Source: Arenicola marina (taxonomy: Eukaryota > Annelida > Polychaeta > Arenicolidae). Taken from it: 64,000 bases of DNA. Below are positions 44,906 through 56,309 of the stretch, piece by piece. The DNA is taken from the NCBI GenBank assembly GCA_964019135.1, contig OZ025257.1, positions 26,706,352 to 26,770,351 of the forward strand, written 5' to 3'. The translations under genes and the position numbers were made by a program. Below the pieces are notes generated by a model that worked only from the letters and a program-made list of their open reading frames with translations, was not told where the DNA came from and did no database searches. Within the stretch, counting starts at the first letter, position 1. Each line of letters begins with the position of its first letter.

Positions 44906-47364
44906 CCATGCCCTTCGGCCTCCACCGCCACGTGGCTCTATGCCGGTGTCTATTGCAAACGGTGGACGGTCCGAAGAAAAGTAATTCAATGGACAGAAAC
45001 AACCATGGGGAAATCTGGCGCGCCTCCCAGGAGAACGCGCAATCATTTGTGGAGTAAATATAGGGCGGAGAGGTCGGGCAAGCCTCAGCGTCTCAGAGGT
45101 CGAGTTGTGGGGGTTGGCCTAATATCCATGTATATATATATATCTATATATCTGATGGGGACAGACCCCAGCAAGATCAATTGCGGGAGAACGGACGAAC
45201 CAGATACTGAAATGGCCTGGATGGTTTAGAACATACGATAGACCTACTAACACTGCCCGTATACTCACCATGAAGGTAATGCGCGGCATTGCTTAATTTT
45301 GCTTAACGGTGAACAATTCTGAATTCTGTCAGATATAGCTTGTTATTTACTGATCATATCCCTGTCCAAATTTGTCAGCATCTCTTATGGGATTTCAAAA
45401 GCAAGACGGTCGAACAGTCTGATTTTTGTGCAACGAGTACTTTGTTGTATGCTTACGAGAATAACATAATGATATTGATAGTTCATTTTGGGGGGCAATG
45501 TGAGCTTGAACTGTCTCACCTAAACGATCTTTGGAAACACTGCCCCATTTGGAATTTCGGAGATTAAAAAATTGAAACATGGCCAATGATCTTAATTAAG
45601 TTATTTAAGATTATTTGCTGTTATTTACATTGGCTTAGTATTAAGATATCGAAAATACTCAACTTTAGGGAGGACTTCATAGAGTAACCCACGTTCTATC
45701 ACACTGTGATTCTAAACGTCCTTTGCCATTGGATCGATCTGAATGACAAGCAGCGAGCCGGGAATGCAAGTACACCCTCTCGACATCAGATGCATTTGTA
45801 TAGCGTTAAAGCTTGCAGGTCGTAAAATCATAAGTAATTTCCATATAGCTCTCATGGGCAATGCTCTCTGTCTCTGTGAAATAGTCTTATTTGTTTCTAT
45901 TCAATGGACGGTGGGTGTGGAGGGAGGGGCGGGGGTGGAAGTAAACCTAATAATAATAATATTATATCAATAAAAATGACAATGGAAACTAAAAAAAAAA
46001 ATGCTTGCTCCTTTAACATAAGGATTGTCCATGTTAAATATAGCATATACTTTTTATTAATTTACATGGCCCAAATGACCTTTCTACGACGGGTAAATGA
46101 CGCAGTCTTGAATAGATGTGTGAGATGTGAAGACCATCTTGTTATACGTATCCATTGCTTATAGATGCGGCTTGTCGGACCGAATAACGGCAAATGATAT
46201 TTCCTGATATGAATGTGAACAGTCTGTTCATTTTCTTGTCATTTTATTTCGCGATCTCGAATGACGATCAAGGTGATTGGATTACATTGGAGGGTACACA
46301 TTACCCTCCTTACTTTTATACACATGGTGAATTTTTTTTATATTTTATTTTTTTATATTTCCATAATCGTACAGCAAGTTGTGACATCAGACAGACAGAA
46401 TAGAATATATGTTATATTGTTAAGAATATACAACTGTGCAAGAGAGGGATCATGCTAGAAGAGGGATGACCGGTTTCCATTTTCTTAGAAATATTGTCTA
46501 TAAATAAAATACAATAAAATGAAATATACACATGGTGAATGCTTCAGCGATGACCGAGACGAGATACAATACAAGTTTTATGTCGGAGTCAAGTCATGTA
46601 TTGTTACGCGTATATATAATTAGCAACTTGTGGGACCCAATAGCGTCACGTGATATGGTTTGTGTGAGGCTGGGAGGTGGGTATTTAAAGGAAAGTGAGG
46701 GAATGAAGTAAGTGGCAGAGCGGTAATATATCTATATTTATCTTGTCTTTGTCTGGAAGAAATAAGGAAGATTTCTTTTTAGAAACCCACCGGGTTCCTG
46801 AAATATGTTGTTTCAGACAATTGAGCAGAGAATTGGCGCAAAATCAAGACATGAATTAAACCCAAGACGAGCCAGAAGCTGCACTTTTTGCCCGTCCGCC
46901 GCCCCCACCTCCACCCCCCCTCCTCCTCCTACCCACCACCTTTCCCAGCCACCGTCGTTGCAATGGTCGGTCCCATGGCCGCACCACAGACATGACCAGA
47001 TATCTTATATCGTTCAGGCATCACGGCTTACAATTGTTAACGTTGTAATGCGCCCGTTAACGTTGTAAATCCTCGACCGTGGCAGGAACGGGCTGAGTGC
47101 ACGTCTCCTCGGGAGGGGGGGGGGGGGGGGTGCACACAAAGGAAGGGGAGACATGAGACCATGTCGCCACGTGACTGGCATGGCGAAATGTAGCGAGATA
47201 TGGGAGTGTCGCCTGGCCAGTCGTGAGGCAATGCCGACTGTCACCGGGGCTCCTTTGTGCGCATGCGTCTCCGTCTGATGATCAACCTGATATACCCGGG
47301 AATAGAAACCGGGAATGTAAAGGCGATACTTATTTAATTATCATGATTAACCTTGTCAAAGGTC
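44906..47364. other. Non-coding, AT-rich in the middle
   Basis: AT-rich from 45240 to 46760; no gene or element recognised. A G run at 47116-47130. Confidence 0.4.
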
Positions 47365-47575
47365 AAGGCCGTCCGATTAAAGGAAAAACGTAAAAGTGCT
47401 AAGGCTTGCTTAAATATTTGTCCTAAAGAGATGGGACTAGCGTCAAAAAGGGTCAAAAAGCGTCAAAAAGTTCCCCTGATTAGGGGACAAAACTTTAATA
47501 TGGATAATGTATTTGCGCGTAGGAAGAAGTTTCACGCAAAATGACGTCATAGTTCGCGGTGTCCTTATGAACATC
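47365..47575. repeat. Dispersed repeat D2, copy 1 (partner at 49965-50140)
   Basis: Shares ATTAAAGGAAAAACG, ATATTTGTCCTAAAGAGA, ACTTTAATATGGAT, GTAGGAAGAAGTTTC and ACGTCATAGTTC in the same order and orientation with 49965-50140. A short GGGTCAAAAAGCGTCAAAAA expansion is unique to this copy. Confidence 0.85.
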
Positions 47576-47699
47576 AAAGATCTTGTATGGAAAAGAAGCG
47601 AAAGCCGTATCTATAACCCGGTAACAGGATTGTGGTGGCGCCCCCAAGCGGTGAGGGTTATTACATCGCTCTAGCCAGGTGTGCACGGGTGTGTCCTGC

Positions 47700-48560
47700 T
47701 GCCTGAATGAAGGCCGCTGGGGGGGGGGGGGGGAGGGTCGGCCTTCTGAGGAATTGTTCAGAGTTGTTTTTACCGATTTTTTGGGCTTGTGGGTCATTTT
47801 AGTCTACAGGTTCGCTTGTTTGACATCACCCACCCCCTAGAGGGCGTGAGAGGAGGTGGGTAGGGGCGTAGGGGAGGGGTGGGGGGGGGGGTTAGGATAC
47901 AGAGGGTTTTTATATTTTATTTTAAAAATATTTTTTTTTTACGGTTTCTTGTACTTAATATTGTTTTTTGAGTAAAAATGTTTGCTTCATTGACACCACC
48001 CGACCGCTAAGAGGCGTGGGATGGGGGCGGTTAGCAGCGGGGGGGGGGGTTAGGGCCTTGGGGGTGGGGGGTCGGCATGCTGAGGAATTTTTTTAGAGCT
48101 ATTTATTTACCGATTTTTTGGCTTCTGGGGTTTTTTAGTCTACAGGTTTGCTTGTTTGACATCACCCACCTCCTAGGGGCCGTGGGAGAAAGGGGGTAGG
48201 GGCGTAGGGGTGGGGTGGGCGATTGGGTAGGGGTTACAGAGGGATTTTTTTTCTCAAAATGTATTAATATTTTTTGTTGCCATTTCTTGTACTTAATATT
48301 GTTTTTTGAATGTAAAGGTTTGCTTCATTGACACCACCCAACCGCTAAGAGGCGTGGAATGGGGGCGGGTAACGGCGGAGGGGTGGGGGGGGGGGGAGTA
48401 TGGACGTAGAGGGGAGGGGGTATGGCAGGCCAGGTTTTTTTTCGATTTTTATCAAGCAATTTTGCAAATTTGCGGGTTATTTTATTCTAAAGGTTCGCTT
48501 CTTTGAAATCGGAAACCTCCTAAGAAGCGTGGGAGGAGGGGGAGGGGGGCGGGGGATAAG
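47700..48560. repeat. Higher-order tandem repeat, about 338-bp dimer of A and B subunits
   Basis: Five subunits of 165-175 bp alternate A-B-A-B-A. Type A carries GTCTACAGGTTCGCTTGTTT and a CACCCACCYCCTAG block; type B carries TTTGCTTCATTGACACCACC and GCTAAGAGGCGTGG. Each is followed by a long G-rich run. A-to-A spacing is 336 then about 347 bp and B-to-B 338 bp. The last A unit is more diverged. Confidence 0.85.
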
Positions 48561-49375
48561 AAGCGTAGACACTAAAAATGGATGCATTTTTAGGTTGCAT
48601 GCCATAGCATAGGCATAACCATGGAGTGTTAAAAGTGGGATGACACAGTTGAACAGTAATTTAACGGAGATACTCTAAGCATTAATGAAAATATCTTTGG
48701 CTACTTTCCACATACAATGCGAATCTCTCTGAAACAAGTCTACTCATCCCAATGCAATGAAAGCGACAGTTCCTATATCCTTATGCAGTCAGCCCGACGC
48801 TCTTACTGTAATTCTTAGTGGAAAGTATATATTATTAATTAATAATTGTTCTTATTTGGACCTGTTGTGTTATGATAAACTGTGTTGCTTTGGCCATAGT
48901 TGTTGCTGCGACACAGCCTGCCATGAGTCTGATCAGACTAACAATGCCTAATTTACGGATCTTCACACACGCAGTTGACACTGGTTGAGCTGTCAAACAG
49001 TCAGTTGATAATGACAGTTCGCCTGTCACAACATAAACAAACATGGTCATGGACTAATCTCAATTGTTCACCGAAACCTCATAGAAAAGATACTTAGCTC
49101 TCTTTGTCCCTGGGGAATTGATAGAAGGAAATATCTCCTCTTGTCCCTTTATAATTGTGGCAATTCCATGCCGCCCAATTTGTGCCACGACCGGACTTCC
49201 AGCGGCTACAACCTGCGTCCATTTTGCCGTCTGCACCGAGTTGACCGAGCGCTGATTAACCCTCCCCGCTAGGCGGCGTCGCGCGCATGTCGTGTTATCG
49301 TTTTACGTCGCGCTTTCGCTTCTTGTTCTATAATTTCTTTGTGGACATTGTATCCCACTTTCGTTTTTTCAGCCT
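48561..49375. other. Non-coding, nothing recognised
   Basis: No supported feature. Confidence 0.4.
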
Positions 49376-49850
49376 CACGGACTCCTGCCTCTCGCACTCA
49401 CATCCACCAGGTTCCTGCACTCATCCCTCCCACCGCCTTCACCCTTTCCCGTCAGAATCATACATTCATGCCCCCCCTCCCCCCCCCCCCTCCCCCGCCT
49501 ATCGACATCCACCGTGCATGGGCGTGCACAGGGAGCACGTGCCCCCACTTTCAGCCCCTAAGGTATAGCTGTGCCCCGTGTGCAACACATTATTGTGCCC
49601 CCTCCCCTATTTCAATAATTCCTGCACACGCCCTAGCGGCACCAATTTCATGGGCTCCTCCCCCTCCCCCCCCCCCCCGGCCCACCCACACCAACCAGGG
49701 TTAATGTAATGGACTCCTCTCTGCTCATCCCCCACACCCATCCACCCGACTTCTGCAGCCCCCCAGCCCTTCGACACTCAGACTCCTGCACTACTGGCCC
49801 GCCCCCCGGCCCACCGGCACCCACCAAACTTATGCCTTCCTGTTTTTCTT
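49376..49850. repeat. C-rich decayed repeat with ACTCCTGC motifs
   Basis: GGACTCCT(G/C) and CACTCATCCCCC motifs recur irregularly in pyrimidine-rich DNA with C runs at 49478-49492 and 49665-49680. Proline-rich frames here are artefacts. Confidence 0.55.
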
Positions 49851-49964
49851 TCGTACCCTCTATTGAACTAACGACAAGCAGCTATCGTTCACCAACTTTT
49901 ATGGAAATGTGGCATGTCCGAACCTCTACAATGTTCAAGTTACGGACTTCCCAATGCCAACGGT

Positions 49965-50140
49965 CATTTGATTAAAGGAAAAACGAAAAAGTTTTAAAGT
50001 TTAATATTTGTCCTAAAGAGACTAGTACAAATGTTCCACTGATTGGGGACACAACTTTAATATGGATCATTTCTTGGCGTGTAGGAAGAAGTTTCGCGCA
50101 AAATTACGTCATAGTTCATGCGGTCTTATGTTCAAACTAA
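49965..50140. repeat. Dispersed repeat D2, copy 2
   Basis: Homologue of 47365-47575. It is followed by TGGACATTGTTTTCCCACTT, which also occurs near 49341, so the repeat may have been rearranged locally. Confidence 0.8.
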
Positions 50141-50615
50141 ATGGACATTGTTTTCCCACTTTCGTTTTCTCAATCATCGTCAACCTTCAAAGATGACCCA
50201 GTTGCTTGCTAGCCCCACCCCTTTCCGCTACCCCAGACACAGACTCATGCTCCCTCCACCCAACAGATTCATGCTTTTAGCTGGGAAGGAGTGGTGAGAT
50301 TGAGCCATGACCGAGCCCGACCGAGTCATTACAGCGCTGTTAGAGGGCGTGAGACGGACTTGACGTGGCCGGTGTGATCCTTTCAGCGTAGGAAGGGGGT
50401 TGCGGAGTCCAGGTCGCACTAGTCCTATTCCCCCCTCAGTGAACCAGTTAGCAACTTTCAATGCCACGCAGGCACCGCGGTCGCTCAGCATAGACAGACG
50501 GCAAAGAGACGGGCATACAACCACATAACCACACAACCATATGAGCCCATTGGGAAAACCCGTCCGCGGGACCTCTTCTTCTCCCTGCTTGTGTCGTCGG
50601 TCTCCTCTGAAATGT
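50141..50615. other. Non-coding, nothing recognised
   Basis: No supported feature. Confidence 0.4.
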
Positions 50616-50619
50616 TTCG

Positions 50620-51285
50620 CATCCGTCTCCCGGTTGGTGTCGTCCGTCTCCCGAGAACTCGTCTTCTTCCGGCTTGTGTCGTCCGTCCCCCGGGAACTCG
50701 TCTTCTTCCGCCTGGTGTCGTCCGTCTTCCGGCTGGTGTCGTCCGTCTTCCGGGAACTCGTCTTCTTCCGCCTGGTGTCGTCCGTCTTCCGGCTGGTGTC
50801 GTCCGTCTTCCGGCTGGTGTCGTCCGTCCCCCGGGAACTCGTCTTCTTCCGGCTTGTGTCGTCCGCCCCCCGGGAACTCGTCTTCTTCCGCCTGGTGTCG
50901 TCCGTCTTCCGGCTGGTGTCGTCCGTCTCCCGGTTGGTGTCGTCCGTCTCCCGGTTGGTGTCGTCCGTCTCCCGAGAACTCGTCTTCTTCCGGCTTGTGT
51001 CGTCCGCCCCCCGGGAACTCGTCTTCTTCCGCCTGGTGTCGTCCGTCTTCCGGTTGGTGTCGTCCGTCTCCCGAGAACTCGTCTTCTTCCGGCTTGTGGC
51101 GTCCGTCCCCCGGGAACTCGTCTTCTTCCGTCTGGGGTCGTCCGTCTTCCGGCTTGTGACGTCCGTCTTCCGGCTGGTGCCGTCCGTCTCCCGGGAACTC
51201 GTCTTCTTCCGGCTGGTGTCGTCCGTCTCCCGGGAACGCGTCTTCTTCTGGTTAGTGTCTTGTGTCCGCGGGAACTCTTCTTTCT
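50620..51285. repeat. Minisatellite with 21-bp and 39-bp alternating units
   Basis: Basic unit GGTGTCGTCCGTCTTCCGGC plus one base; many copies carry an 18-bp insert GGGAACTCGTCTTCTTCC, giving 39 bp. Both lengths are multiples of three, so frames of 238-249 codons remain open. Codes for VVRLPAG-type repeats only; not a gene. Confidence 0.95.
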
Positions 51286-51351
51286 ACTGAAAGCTGGCGG
51301 CTGGTGACTTCGGTCCCCGGTGACTCAACTTCCGGGTTACGGCGTGTTTCG

Positions 51352-51840
51352 CTTGGTCTGAATGAAGAATGAATGAAGAGGCACCTCTTTGGTGAACGCT
51401 TAGTCAATGATGATTTGAATAAATATGACCCTAGACAGGGGTAGGAATTGAACCCGCAACCTACTGGTTTAAAGTCGAGTGCGTTACCTCTCGACCACGG
51501 CGGCTTCTGATGGAGAGTGCAGTGGGTGGAATATATATGCTCATCTCACCTAGTCTCGCTAGTTGCCACATAAAGTGGAGGGAAAAAAATTATTGCAGAG
51601 AACCTACATGTGATAACCGTACATAGAATGCATGTCCAATGATGCTCGTACGGAAGGAAATACTGTGGCAAACAGACATGTGTATATGCAACTCGTGCCT
51701 AAATTTTACGTCACTAACGTAGTTACCCGCCTTGGTCGAGGGGTTGAGAGCTCGACTGCAGATCGACCTGCGGCTGGTTCAAACCCACCTATCGCCATAT
51801 TTTTTGTCTTTGTGCCAGTGGCAGCACATAAGGGCTAGCA
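51352..51840. mobile_element. Left arm of a large inverted repeat with two divergent tRNA-like units
   Basis: Matches the reverse complement of 53570-54081 over its length with indels. It holds a tRNA-like unit on minus (51436-51504, with GTGGTCGAGAGGTAACGCAC and GCGGGTTCAATTCC) and one on plus (51727-51787, with TTGGTCGAGGGG and GGCTGGTTCAAACCC). Both have A- and B-box-like motifs, and they point away from each other. This looks like a head-to-head dimer of a tRNA-derived SINE. Confidence 0.7.
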
Positions 51841-52545
51841 TCAATATAAATTTATTATTTAAATTATAGACATTTTAGGCCTTTTAGTTTTGCATTTGTG
51901 AATTTTATAGCAACAACGTTATTGTTTAATTGAAAGATAATGTATTGTTTGTTTGTACTCGTTGCTATACCTCCGGTGTATATGTGAATATGTTATAATG
52001 TGTTATAATTATTATTATATTGCTGAGGGACTGAAAACGGCTGAAAGGAAACAATGTTGACGTGATGAGATATGACAGTGAAGTCAAAATTCATCAGGCC
52101 CCATTTCTGCCTTGCCTTTTCGTCGTTGGCCCAGGAAATCGATTATTGGGTGAGTGTAACCGCGGGAGTCTGACATAGACACCCTTCACACACTCTCTTG
52201 CTAGCCCGTGTTGTGCATTTCTACTTCTGCAGAGTTGTTCATTTCGCTCGTTGGTGGCAGGGACGAGATGTTCAAACGTAGGCGGGGCAGCGATGCTTGT
52301 TGACTTGCCTGTTCGAGATGCGATATTCATTGCTATGGCATGCCCTATCATCCTCAATTATTTATTTGCACATATCTCATATTAATTCCACATATGGCTA
52401 TTAAAATAAAGAAGGCATGAATTTACTCTCTGGCTATCAAAATAAAGAATACATTTACTATTTATTGTTGAGTTGCGTTAATACCATGTATGCAAACAAT
52501 GTAGGCATTTTTTTCATAGCCTATCAATCTTCTTTTGGCGCGCGT
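51841..52545. other. Spacer between the left arm and the central array
   Basis: AT-rich, with a minus-strand frame (52094-52357) of unknown nature. No domain is recognised. Confidence 0.4.
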
Positions 52546-52549
52546 CACT

Positions 52550-53270
52550 AGTTGTGTCCCCGGGGACTCTTCTTCCGGCTTGTGTCCCCGGGGACTCTCT
52601 TATGGCTTGTGTCGCCGGGGACTCTCTTATGGCTTGTGTTTCCGGAGACTCTCTTCTGGCTTGTGTCCCCGGGGACTCTCTTATGGCTTGTGTCTCTGGG
52701 GACTCTCTTATGGCTTGTGTCTCCAGGGACTCTCTTATGGTTTGTGTCCCCGGGGACTCTGTTACGGCTTGTGTCGCCGGGGACTCTCTTATGGCTTGTG
52801 TCCCCGGGGACTCTTTTATGACTTGTGTCTCTGGGGACTCTCTTATGGCTTGTGTCCCCTGGGACTCTCTTATGGCTTGTGTCCGCTGGGACTCTCTTAT
52901 GGCTTGTGTCCCCGGGGACTCTCTTATGGTTTGTGTCTCCGGGGACTCTCTTATGGCTTGTGTCGCCGGGGACTCTCTTATGGCTTGTGTCCCCGGGGAC
53001 TCTCTTATGGCTTGTGTCTCTGGGGACTCTCTTATGGCTTGTGTCCCCTGGGACTCTCTTATGGCTTGTGTCCGCTGGGACTCTCTTATGGCTTGTGTCC
53101 CCGGGGACTCTCTTATGGTTTGTGTCTCCGGGGACTCTCTTATGGCTTGTGTCCCCGGGGACTCTCTTATGGCTTGTGTCCCCGGGGATTTTACTTCCGG
53201 TTTGTGTCCCCGGGGACTCTCTTATGGCTTGTGTCTCCGGAGACTCTCTTCTGGCTTGTGCCCCATGGAC
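52550..53270. repeat. Minisatellite, 27-bp unit, about 26 copies, with a 7-unit higher order
   Basis: Unit GGGGACTCTCTTATGGCTTG plus TGTCCCC. The block of variants starting near 52825 recurs 189 bp (exactly seven units) later, near 53014. The first unit contains TTCTTCCGGCTTGTGTC, also found in the array at 50620-51285, so the two arrays share ancestry. Frames of up to 269 codons are by-products of the 27-bp period. Confidence 0.95.
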
Positions 53271-53274
53271 TCTT

Positions 53275-53569
53275 ATTCCTATTCATGTTGCTATGACGTA
53301 TCAGGACCTTATAGCGAAAGCTTGGTTTTAAATGTCAAAAAGCGGTTCTTAAAGTGTCAATAACCTACCTTGTAGTGAAGACCGGTGACCGTAGTTCTCG
53401 AATTGTGACCTGTATCAAGCGAATAAACAAACTGGCAAACAAACATACATACATACAAACAAATTTACCAACCGAACATAGTACAATACTGACAGAATTT
53501 TTTAACTTCTCTCAGTAACAATACATTATGCTACACTTACAACAATAACGTTGTAACAGTTGTTATAAT
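53275..53569. other. Spacer with CAAA/CATA short repeats
   Basis: ACATACATACATACAAACAAA near 53440; otherwise nothing. Confidence 0.5.
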
Positions 53570-54081
53570 AATGCACAAGTACAACGCAAATGTGTAGTTG
53601 ATGGATATGGTACCCCAGGAACAAAAAAACATTTTGATAAAAAGGGGGATTGAACCAGCCATTGCTTGGTTGGTTATGGTCTGCAGTCGAGCTCGCTACC
53701 TCTCAACCACGGCGGCCAATGTGTAAAGTGAAAGTTATGCACTAATATGAGATACAAAGTTCGTTCAGCCACAGTATTAAAAAATCATTCTATCTGAGCA
53801 TCATTGGACATTATAAATATACAGTTAGCGCAACCTTTTTTTTCTCCAAAGTTTGTTGAACTAAGCGGGATGGGGGTGAGATGACCATATATATTCCACC
53901 CACCGCACTCTCTATCGAAAGTCGCCGTGGTCGAGAGACAAACTTTATCGACTTTAAACCAGAAGGTTGCGGGTTCAAATCCCACCCTGTCTAGCTTCAT
54001 TTTGTTTTCGTCCAGCCATACTTGGTCTCACTGACTACGCACTTGCGTTCACCAGCGAGGTGCTCGTTCACTCAGACCAAG
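53570..54081. mobile_element. Right arm of the large inverted repeat with two divergent tRNA-like units
   Basis: Mirror partner of 51352-51840. It holds a tRNA-like unit on minus (53645-53716, GCCGTGGTTGAGAGGTAGCG and GGCTGGTTCAATCCC) and one on plus (53921-53982, GTCGCCGTGGTCGAGAGAC and GCGGGTTCAAATCCC). The outermost CAGACCAAG equals the reverse complement of the left outer end. The arms are diverged (roughly 70-75 percent by eye), so the structure is old. Confidence 0.7.
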
Positions 54082-54084
54082 AGA

Positions 54085-55240
54085 CCAAAGGGTGGTCCAA
54101 TCCCTCCCACCCCGACCTGGAACACTCCCATCGACAACGACCTCCAGATCACCCCATTCCACCCCGACCTGGACTACTCAGTCCGACCCCGAATCGGACC
54201 ACTGGCTCCTACCTTAACCCGGAGCACCGACCTCAACCCGGGCACTCCCTCCCATCTCGACCCAGACCAATCCCTCCCACCTCGACCCAGGCCACTCCCA
54301 CCGACCCCAACCCATACCAATCCCCCCATCCCCACCTCGACCCAGGCCACTCCCACCGACCCCAACCCAGACCACTACCACCGATCCCGACCCGGACCAC
54401 TCCCACCGTCCCCGACCCAGACAACTCCCTCCCTTCCCCACCCGGCACCCACCGACCCTGATCCGGTCCACTCCCACCATCCATGACCCGGAATACTCCG
54501 CCCGACCCCGACCCAGACCACTCCCATACCGAACCTGTCCACTCCCACCGACCCCGACCCCGACCCCGACCCGGGCCACGGCCTCCCACCCCTATCCGGG
54601 CCACTCCCTTCCACTTCGACCCGGACCACTCCCACTGACCCGGGACCACTCCCACTGACCCCGACCCCGACCCCGACCCGAACGACTGCCTCCCACTCCG
54701 ACCCGGACCAGTCTCACCGACCTCGACCCGGACACTCCCTCCCATCTCGACCCAGACCTCTACCTCCCACCACGGACCACTCTCACCGACCTCGACCCGG
54801 GTCACTCCCACCGACCCCAACCCAGACCAATCCCTCCCACCTCGACCCTGACAACTCGCATCCACCCGGCCTTCGACCACCCCAACTCACCTCGATCGAG
54901 ACCAATCCCATCCAGCCAGACATGATCCACTCACTCCCACCCCAACTTGGACCATTGCCAGCGACCCCGACCCGGATCACTGCCTCCCACCCCGACCCGG
55001 ACCACTCCTACCGACCCCGACCCGGACCAGTCCCACCTACCTCGACCGGGACCAGTCCCATCCGCCCAGACCCGGACGAATCCTAACCATCGCTCCGGGA
55101 CCATTCCTACCCGCCTCGATCGTACCCACACCCTCCCATCCCGACCGGGACCGCTCTCACATACGCCGACAAGGACCCCTCTGACGCTCCACTCCGACCC
55201 ACTTCTACCCACCCCGAACATGACCACTCACTCCCGGCGC
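54085..55240. repeat. Long C-rich minisatellite, ACCCCGACCCGGACCACTCC-type units
   Basis: More than 40 variable 18-30 bp units built from CCGACCC, CGGACCACTCCCAC and CCTCCCACC modules. Strongly pyrimidine- and C-biased on plus. Minus-strand frames are glycine/serine/valine repeats and not genes. Confidence 0.9.
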
Positions 55241-55384
55241 GCCTTGGACCACACCCTTCATGCGACCTAGACAACTCCTTATGTACGTAGGCTATTTGTC
55301 CCAATTTCCAATGCAGGTATCAACTTACTGGCCTCCCTGCTCTTTCGTGTAAGTAAAAATAAATCCCTCCCTGTCAGCTGAATT

Positions 55385-55627
55385 CCCCTCGGACAACTGT
55401 CCCCGGACAAATTCCCCCCAAGACAATACTCCCTCGGTCAGCCCCATGCCCACTTCCCAACCAAGACAATGCTCCCTCTGTCAGCCCCATGCCCCCTCTC
55501 CCCCGTGCCAATACTAGTTCGGTCAGCCCCATGCCCCCATCCACCCCCCTCTCCCCCCCCAAGACAATACACTCTCGGTCAGCCCCATGCCCTAGCTCCC
55601 CTAAGACAATACTTCCTCGGTCAGCCT
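55385..55627. repeat. Minisatellite, about 50-bp unit x 5
   Basis: Units carry AAGACAATACTCCCTCGGTC then AGCCCCATGCCC and a variable C-rich spacer. Confidence 0.85.
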
Positions 55628-55785
55628 GCGCTAGCAGCGTGGTCTAACGGCTTAAGCTTGTGGCCTAGACCCGTAAGTTCGAAACGGCCGGGGCTAAATA
55701 TTTCGCCATAAAATAGGACATAGCACGGAGCGGGGCGAAATATTTGGCCCCGGCCGTTTCAAACTTACGGGCCTGGACTAGTGGC
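55628..55785. repeat. tRNA-like foldback hairpin
   Basis: Left arm 55665-55707 and right arm 55734-55781 are near-perfect inverted copies about 43-48 bp long (only a few mismatches and one small insert) with a 26-nt loop. Upstream, GTGGTCTAACGGCTTAAGC and GTAAGTTCGAAACGG resemble A and B boxes. The left arm includes the B-box end, so this may be a foldback duplication of a tRNA-like element end. Confidence 0.75.
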
Positions 55786-55849
55786 CTGGGCAAAGCGGGC
55801 CTTGGCATTTTGCAATATGAAGGACACGGCCATCAAAAATACTGAATAC

Positions 55850-56270
55850 TGAGTATCTTGAAAACAAGAGGGATAGAACCATTATTTTGATACCTGTGCA
55901 TAGGTTTTCGGGGTCGATGAATTGGAAACAAAATCATTATTGAGTAGCCTGTTGCAACGCATCCGGACAAGACCACGAGAAATACAAAATATTTTGCAAA
56001 TTAACACTGACGATTTTTATATTTATGTATGGGTTTTTGGGATCGCTGAATAAAGAAATGTTATTGTGTAAGTTACGACAACGCATCTGCCATTTCCAAG
56101 ATGGCGGATACGGCCTGCAACAGTACACAACATCTTCAAAACCAAGAGGGATTACTCTATTTAAGTCTATGTATTGGTTTTCTCGATCAAAGAATTCAAC
56201 AAATTGTGTCTTCAAGGGTAAGGAGCCCTCAGGCTGCCATAATGGCGGCTATTTTATTTCAACAATGACA
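55850..56270. repeat. Diverged tandem repeat, about 145-bp unit x 3
   Basis: Units share a (G)GTTTTCGGGATCGNTGAATT-like block, an AACGCATC or equivalent block, and CAAGATGGCGGATACGGCC or ATAATGGCGGC-type motifs. Old and eroded. Confidence 0.6.
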
Positions 56271-56309
56271 CACAATATCTAGAAATCTGAAAGCTGTAGG
56301 AGCGTCATT

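Noticed and set aside
50541-51307. Frames of 161-249 codons rich in RLVSSV, VVRLPAG or SSSSAWCRPS
   Set aside because: By-products of the 21/39-bp minisatellite in three frames; no start context or splice evidence.
52535-53363. Open frames of 168-269 codons in all three plus frames
   Set aside because: They coincide with the 27-bp array; a period divisible by three without stops keeps every frame open. The translated repeats (GLSYGLCPR, DSLMACVPG, TLLWLVSPG) are not a known protein family.
51436-53982. Functional tRNA genes
   Set aside because: The four tRNA-like units have poor acceptor pairing and variable anticodon loops, and lie in repeated arms; they fit SINE heads better.
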